Translations under genes and position numbers: made by a program
The notes under the pieces: model-generated
What the model was told of the DNA's origin: nothing
Database searches by the model: none
Seen by the model: only the letters and a program-made list of their open reading frames with translations
Source of the DNA: Liolophura sinensis
Taxonomy: Eukaryota; Mollusca; Polyplacophora; Chitonida; Chitonidae
Reading direction: 5' to 3'
DNA: 40,761 bases
Assembly (NCBI RefSeq): GCF_032854445.1
Contig: NW_027018329.1
Span: 1 to 40,761 of the forward strand
In this document: piece by piece, positions 36,436-40,761 of the stretch
How positions within the stretch are numbered: the first letter of the stretch is position 1
Layout of the letters: each line of letters begins with the position of its first letter

Positions 36436-39194
36436 ACATAACTTATAATGAAAAGTTGAATATAGTAATGACCCAGTCGCGATTGTACATAGTTAATGTA
36501 GCCGATTTCAATTAGACAAAATACCAGGCAAAAATCCAAAAGTGGAAAACTGTTTCCAATGCTGCTGGTAATAGGCTAATCCGACGTATTTTTTGACGAG
36601 AAATCGAATGGTGCAAACCGCGTTGCTCTCCGACCAATACTTTTGGCTGTAGCCACAAATGAATAATCATTGATGTCAAGATCACGTGCCCAGCAACGGG
36701 TCTTACTCCATGGAAACCAAGGAAATTTGCAATTTTTCAACAGCTGGAGATGCCTGGCCCAATTGCGCATCTTTTGGCACCTTATTGATGTGGGGTCAGT
36801 GTTCAATTGTACTTTTACAGCGGACTGTATCAAGTACCTTGTGTTTTTTTTATATACAAATGGTGTGGTTTTTCTACATGTAGATAAAGACATTGAGTTT
36901 GTCTTCGACTTAGAAGTAAGACAACTGCTGGGTGGGTTAAATGGGCTTTGCCCAAAGATTTGACGTCCGTCTGGGCTACCGAAGGGCACATAACTTATAA
37001 TGAAAAAGTTGAATATAGTAATGACAGTCGCGATTGTACATAGTTAATGTAGCCGATTTCAATTCCGCAAAAAGACCAGGCAAAAATCCAAAGTAGAAAA
37101 ACTGTTCCAATGCTGCTGGTAATAGGCTAATCCGACGTATTTTTTGACGAGAAATCGAATGGTGCAAACCGCGTTGCTCTCCGACCAATACTTTTGGCTG
37201 TAGCCACAAATGAATAATCATTGATGTCAAGATCACGTGCCCAGCAACGGGCTCTACTCCATGGAAACCAAGGAAATTTGCAATTTTTCAACAGCTGGAG
37301 ATGCCTGGCCCAATTGCGCATCTTTTGGCACCTTATTGATGTGGGTCAGTGTTCAATTGTACTTTTTACAGCGGACTGTATCAAGTACCTTGTGTTTTTT
37401 TTATATACAAATGGTGTGGTTTTTCTACATGTAGATAAAGACATTGAGTTTGTCTTCGACTTAGAAGTAAGACATTTGCTGGGTGAGTTAAATGGGCTTG
37501 GCCCAAGATTTGACGTCGTCTGGGCTACCGAAGGGCACATAACTTATAATGAAAAGTTGAATTATAGTAATGACCAGTCGCGATTGTACATAGTTAATGT
37601 AGCCGATTTCAATTCGCAAAAAGACCAGGCAAAAATCTAAAGGTGGAAAAACTGTTCCAATGCTGCTGGTAAGAGGCTAATCCGACGTATTTTTTGACGA
37701 GAAAATCGAATGGTGCAAACCGCGTTGCTCTCCGGACCAATACTTTTGGCTGTAGCCACAAATGAATAATCATTGATGTCAAGATCACGTGCCCAGCAAC
37801 GGCTCTTACTCCATGGAAACCAAGGAAATTTGCAATTTTTCAACAGCTGGAGATGCCTGGCCAAATTGCGCATCTTTTGGCACCTTATTGCTGGTGGGTC
37901 AGTGTTCAATTGTACTTTTTACAGCGGGACTGTATCAAGTACCTTGTGTTTTTTTTATATACAAATGGTGTGGTTTTTCTACATTTAGATAAAGACATGA
38001 GTTTGTCTTCGACTTAGAAGTAAGACATTTGCTGGGTGAGTTAAATGGGCTTGGCCCAAAGATTTGACGTCGTCCTGGGCTACCGAAGGGCACATAACTT
38101 ATAATGAAAAGTTGAATATAGTAAAGGACCAGTCGCGATTGTACATAGTTAATGTAGCCGAATTCAGTTAGCAAAAAGACCAGGCAAAAATCCAAAAGTA
38201 GAAAAACTGTTCCAATGCTGCTGGTAAGAGGCTAATCCGACGTATTTTTTAACGAGAAATCGAATGGTGCAAACCGCGTTGCTCTCCGACCATACTTTTG
38301 GCTGTAGCCACAAATGAATAATCATTGATGTCAAGATCACGTGCCCAGCACGGCTCTTACTCCATGGAAACCAAGGAAATTTGCAATTTTTCAACAGCTG
38401 GAGATGCCTGGCCCAATTGCGCATCTTTTGGCACCTTATTGATGTGGGTCAGTGTTCAATTGTACTTTTTACAGCGACTGTATCAAGTACCTTGTGTTTT
38501 TTTTATATACAAATGGTGTGGTTTTTCTACATGTAGATAAAGACATTGAGTTTGTCTTCGACTTAGAAGTAAGACAACTGCTGGGTGAGTTAAATGGGCT
38601 TGGCCCAAAGATTTGACGTCGTCTGGTCTACCGAAGGGCACATAACTTATAATGAAAAGTTGAATATAGTAATGACCAGTCGCGATTGTACATAGTTAAT
38701 GTAGCCGATTTCAATTCGCAAAAAGACCAGGCAAAAAACCCAAAAGTAGAAAAAACTGTTCCAATGCTGCTGGTAAGAGGCTAATCCGACGTGTTTTTTG
38801 ACGAGAAATCGAATGGTGCAAACCGCGTTGCTCTCCGACCAATACTTTTGGCTGTAGCCACAAATGAATAATCATTGATGTCAAGATCACGTGCCCAGCA
38901 AACGGCTCTTACTCCAGGAAACCAAGGAAATTTTGCAAATTTTTCAACAGCTGGAGATGCCTGGCCCAATTGCGCATCTTTTGGCACCTTATTGATGTGG
39001 GTCAGTGTTCAATTGTACTTTTTACAGCGGACTGTATCAAGTACCTTGTGTTTTTTTTTATATACAAATGGTGTGGTTTTTCTACATGTAGATAAAGACA
39101 TTGAGTTTGTCTTCGACTTAGAAGTAAGACATTTGCTGGGTGAGTTAAATGGGCTTTGCCCAAAGATTTGACGTCGTCTGGGCTACCGAAGGGC
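36436..39194. repeat. Five-monomer higher-order repeat, second free copy (M68-M72), 2,759 bp
   Basis: Monomers start at 36436, 36988, 37537, 38092 and 38640. The marks of the previous copy recur: CAACGGGTC in M68, GGTAATAGGC in M69, AATCTAAAGGTGG in M70, the GAATTC class in M71, GACGTGTTTTTTG in M72. Real variants also differ: M71 has an uninterrupted T-run, M72 has AATCCGACGTG and ends in GGGCTTTGCCC. It is therefore not a mere noisy duplicate of the first copy. Private indels are dense, for example TTGCTGGTGGG near 37890 and CTCCAGGAAACC near 38916. Confidence 0.87.
38092..38639. repeat. GAATTC-class monomer M71
   Basis: GAATTC lies at 38160-38165. AGTAGAAAAAC, TTTTTTAACGAG, ACAACTGCTGGG and TCTGGTCTACC are present, but the T-run is the ordinary uninterrupted form, unlike M53, M61 and M66. 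Confidence 0.87.
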
Positions 39195-40761
39195 ACATAA
39201 CTTATAATGAAAAGTTGAATATAGTAATGACCAGTCGCGATTGTACATAGTTAATGTAGCCGATTTCAATTAGACAAAATACCAGGCAAAAATCCAAAAA
39301 GTGGAAAAACTGTTCCAATGCTGCTGGTAATAGGCTAATCCGACGTATTTTTTGACGAGAAATCGAATGGTGCAAACCGCGTTGCTCTCCGACAATACTT
39401 TTGCTGTAGCCACAAATGAATAATCATTGATGTCAAGATCACGTGCCCAGCAACGGCTCTTACTCCATGGAAACCAAGGAAATTTGCAATTTTTCAACAG
39501 CTGGAGATGCCCTGGCCCAATTGCGCATCTTTTGGCACCTTATTGATGTGGGTCAGTGTTCAATTGTACTTTTTACAGCGGACTGTATCAAGTACCTTGT
39601 GTTTTTTTTATATACAAATGGTGTGGTTTTTCTACATGTAGATAAAGACATTGAGTTTGTCTTCGACTTAGAAGTAAGACATTTTGCTGGGTGAGTTAAA
39701 TGGGCTTGGCCCAAAGATTTGGACCGTCGTCTGGGCTACCGAAGGGCACATAGCTTATAATGAAAAGTTGAATATAGTAATGACCAGTCGCGATTGTACA
39801 TAGTTAATGTAGCCGATTTCAATTAGAAAAAATACCAGGCAAAAATCCAAAAGTGGAAAAACTGTTCCAATGCTGCTGGTAAGAGGCTAATCCGACGTGT
39901 TTTTGACGAGAAATCGAATGGTGCAAACCGCGTTGCTCTCCGACCAAACTTTTGGCTGTAGCCACAAATGAATAATCATTGATGTCAAGATCACGTGCCC
40001 AGCAACTGCTCTTACTCCATGGAAACCAAGGAAAGTTTGCAATTTTTCAACAGCTGGAGATGCCTGGCCCAATTGCGCATCTTTTGGCACCTTATTGATG
40101 TGGGTCAGTGTTCAATTGTACTTTTTACAGCGGACTGTATCAAGTACCTTGTGTTTTTTTTTATATACAAATGGTGTGGTTTTTCTACATGTAGATCAAG
40201 ACATTGAGTTCGTCTTCGACTTAGAAGTAAGACATTTGCTGGGTGAGTTAAATGGGCTTGGCCCAAAGATTTGACGTCGTCTGGGCTACCGAAGGGCATA
40301 TAACTTATAATGAAAAGTTGAATATAGTAATGACCAGTCGCGATTGTACATAGTTAATGTAGCCGATTTCAATTAGACAAAATACCAGGCAAAAATCCAA
40401 AGTGGAAAAACTGTTCCAATGCTGCTGGTAAGAGGCTAATCCGACGTATTTTTTGACGAGAAATCGAATGGTGCAAACCGCGTTGCTCTCCGACCAATAC
40501 TTTTGGCTGTAGCCACAAATGAATAATCATTGATGTCAAGATCACGTGCCCAGCAACGGCTCTTACTCCATGGAAACCAAGGAAATTTGCAATTTTTTCA
40601 ACAGCTGGAGATGCCTGGGCCCCAATTGCGCATCTTTTGGCACCTTATTGATGTGGGTCAGTGTTCAATTGTACTTTTTACAGCGGACTGTATCAAGTAC
40701 CTTGTGTTTTTTTTATATACAAATGGTGTGGTTTTTCTACATGTAGATAAAGACATTGAGT
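39195..40761. repeat. Terminal monomers M73, M74 and partial M75
   Basis: Monomers start at 39195, 39748 and 40298; M75 is cut after 464 bp. M73 begins like M63 and M68 (AGACAAAATACC, GGTAATAGGC), suggesting the start of another five-monomer copy, but it has CAACGGCTC and a CATT-type tail. M74 carries CAACTGCTC, AGATCAAG and GAGTTCGTC, a combination otherwise seen only in M28, about 25 kb upstream. The five-monomer order is thus broken here. M75 again has AGACAAAATACC. Confidence 0.85.

Larger units (their letters stand above)
1..40761. repeat. Satellite DNA array, ~550-bp monomer, 74 copies plus a partial 75th
   Basis: The motif ACATAACTTATAATG recurs every 548-555 bp from the first base to the last, always on the same strand, and the sequence between occurrences aligns along its whole length. 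Three copies are 412-413 bp because of one internal deletion. Most length variation comes from a T-run of 7-10 bases in the second half of the monomer and from single-base indels. Nothing unique interrupts the array and neither edge lies in the window. Arrays of this kind are known from eukaryotic heterochromatin; the family and host are not recognised. No protein-coding gene, rRNA, tRNA or transposon was found inside it. Confidence 0.98.
34668..40761. other. Segment dense in private one-base indels
   Basis: From M64 onward almost every monomer carries several insertions or deletions not shared with its HOR partner: GACAGGC near 34872, an extra G near 34920, GGCCCCAATT near 35106, AATAATCCATTG near 36114, GTGGGGTCAG near 36793, TCCGGACC near 37733, GGACCGTCG near 39721 and others. 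Most fall in short homopolymers. Between 16.9 and 34.6 kb such changes are nearly absent. This looks like unpolished long-read sequence, though decay of a less homogenised part of the array is possible. Confidence 0.8.

Noticed and set aside
37221-37640. Longest open frame in the window (139 codons) and similar long ones near 36135 and 36576
   Set aside because: They are long only because private one-base indels in the noisy right segment fuse two frames. The clean copies of the same monomers end earlier.
1-40761. CRISPR array
   Set aside because: The whole 550-bp unit is repeated; there are no short constant repeats alternating with unrelated spacers.
1-40761. Transposable element or insertion sequence
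   Set aside because: No terminal inverted repeats, target-site duplications, long terminal repeats or enzyme motifs seen. The array could descend from an element, but nothing here shows it.
1-40761. Ribosomal RNA, tRNA or other RNA gene cluster
   Set aside because: No recognisable rRNA core motifs, tRNA folds with A and B boxes, or 5S control region in the monomer.

Overview
The whole window is one uninterrupted head-to-tail satellite DNA array. A monomer of about 550 bp repeats 74 times, followed by a 75th copy cut by the window end. All copies are in the same orientation, with no unique sequence, no gene and no array edge on either side. By eye, base composition is moderately AT-rich. A long, ordered satellite with higher-order repeats (HORs) points to eukaryotic heterochromatin, such as a centromere, pericentromere, or a sex or B chromosome. 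I do not recognise the monomer and cannot name the organism. I number monomers M1 to M75, starting each at the conserved ACATAACTTATAATG motif (M1 starts at base 1).

Layout, left to right. (1) 1-12647, M1-M23: a mixed block with a four-monomer unit present twice (3295-5499 and 6599-8800) and a two-monomer unit of exactly 1,100 bp present twice in tandem (8251-10450). (2) 12648-16911, M24-M31: mixed monomers, ending in the first 137-bp-deleted monomer. (3) 16912-24335: a seven-monomer HOR of 3,712 bp, two tandem copies, each ending in a monomer with the same 137-bp deletion. (4) 24336-24886: a chimeric junction monomer, M46. (5) 24887-33684: an eight-monomer HOR of 4,399 bp, two almost identical tandem copies. 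(6) 33685-39194: the last five monomers of the eight-mer amplified again as a five-monomer HOR of about 2.75 kb, two further copies and the start of another. (7) 39195-40761: M73-M75, partly resembling much earlier monomers.

Nested period changes, chimeric monomers at the switches and a conversion-like patch between HOR copies are what repeated unequal exchange and gene conversion leave behind. Short open frames recur in every monomer, on both strands and in several frames at once. I read them as by-products of sequence homogeneity, not genes. Private one-base insertions and deletions are dense at 34.67-40.76 kb and 12.94-14.89 kb and almost absent from 16.9-34.6 kb, which suggests uneven base accuracy in the assembly.

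Recurrent non-coding features of the monomer are a cluster of dyad symmetries around monomer positions 205-250, one ATCACGTG box, a T-tract of variable length and a 10-bp palindrome CTACATGTAG. Any role for these is inference.
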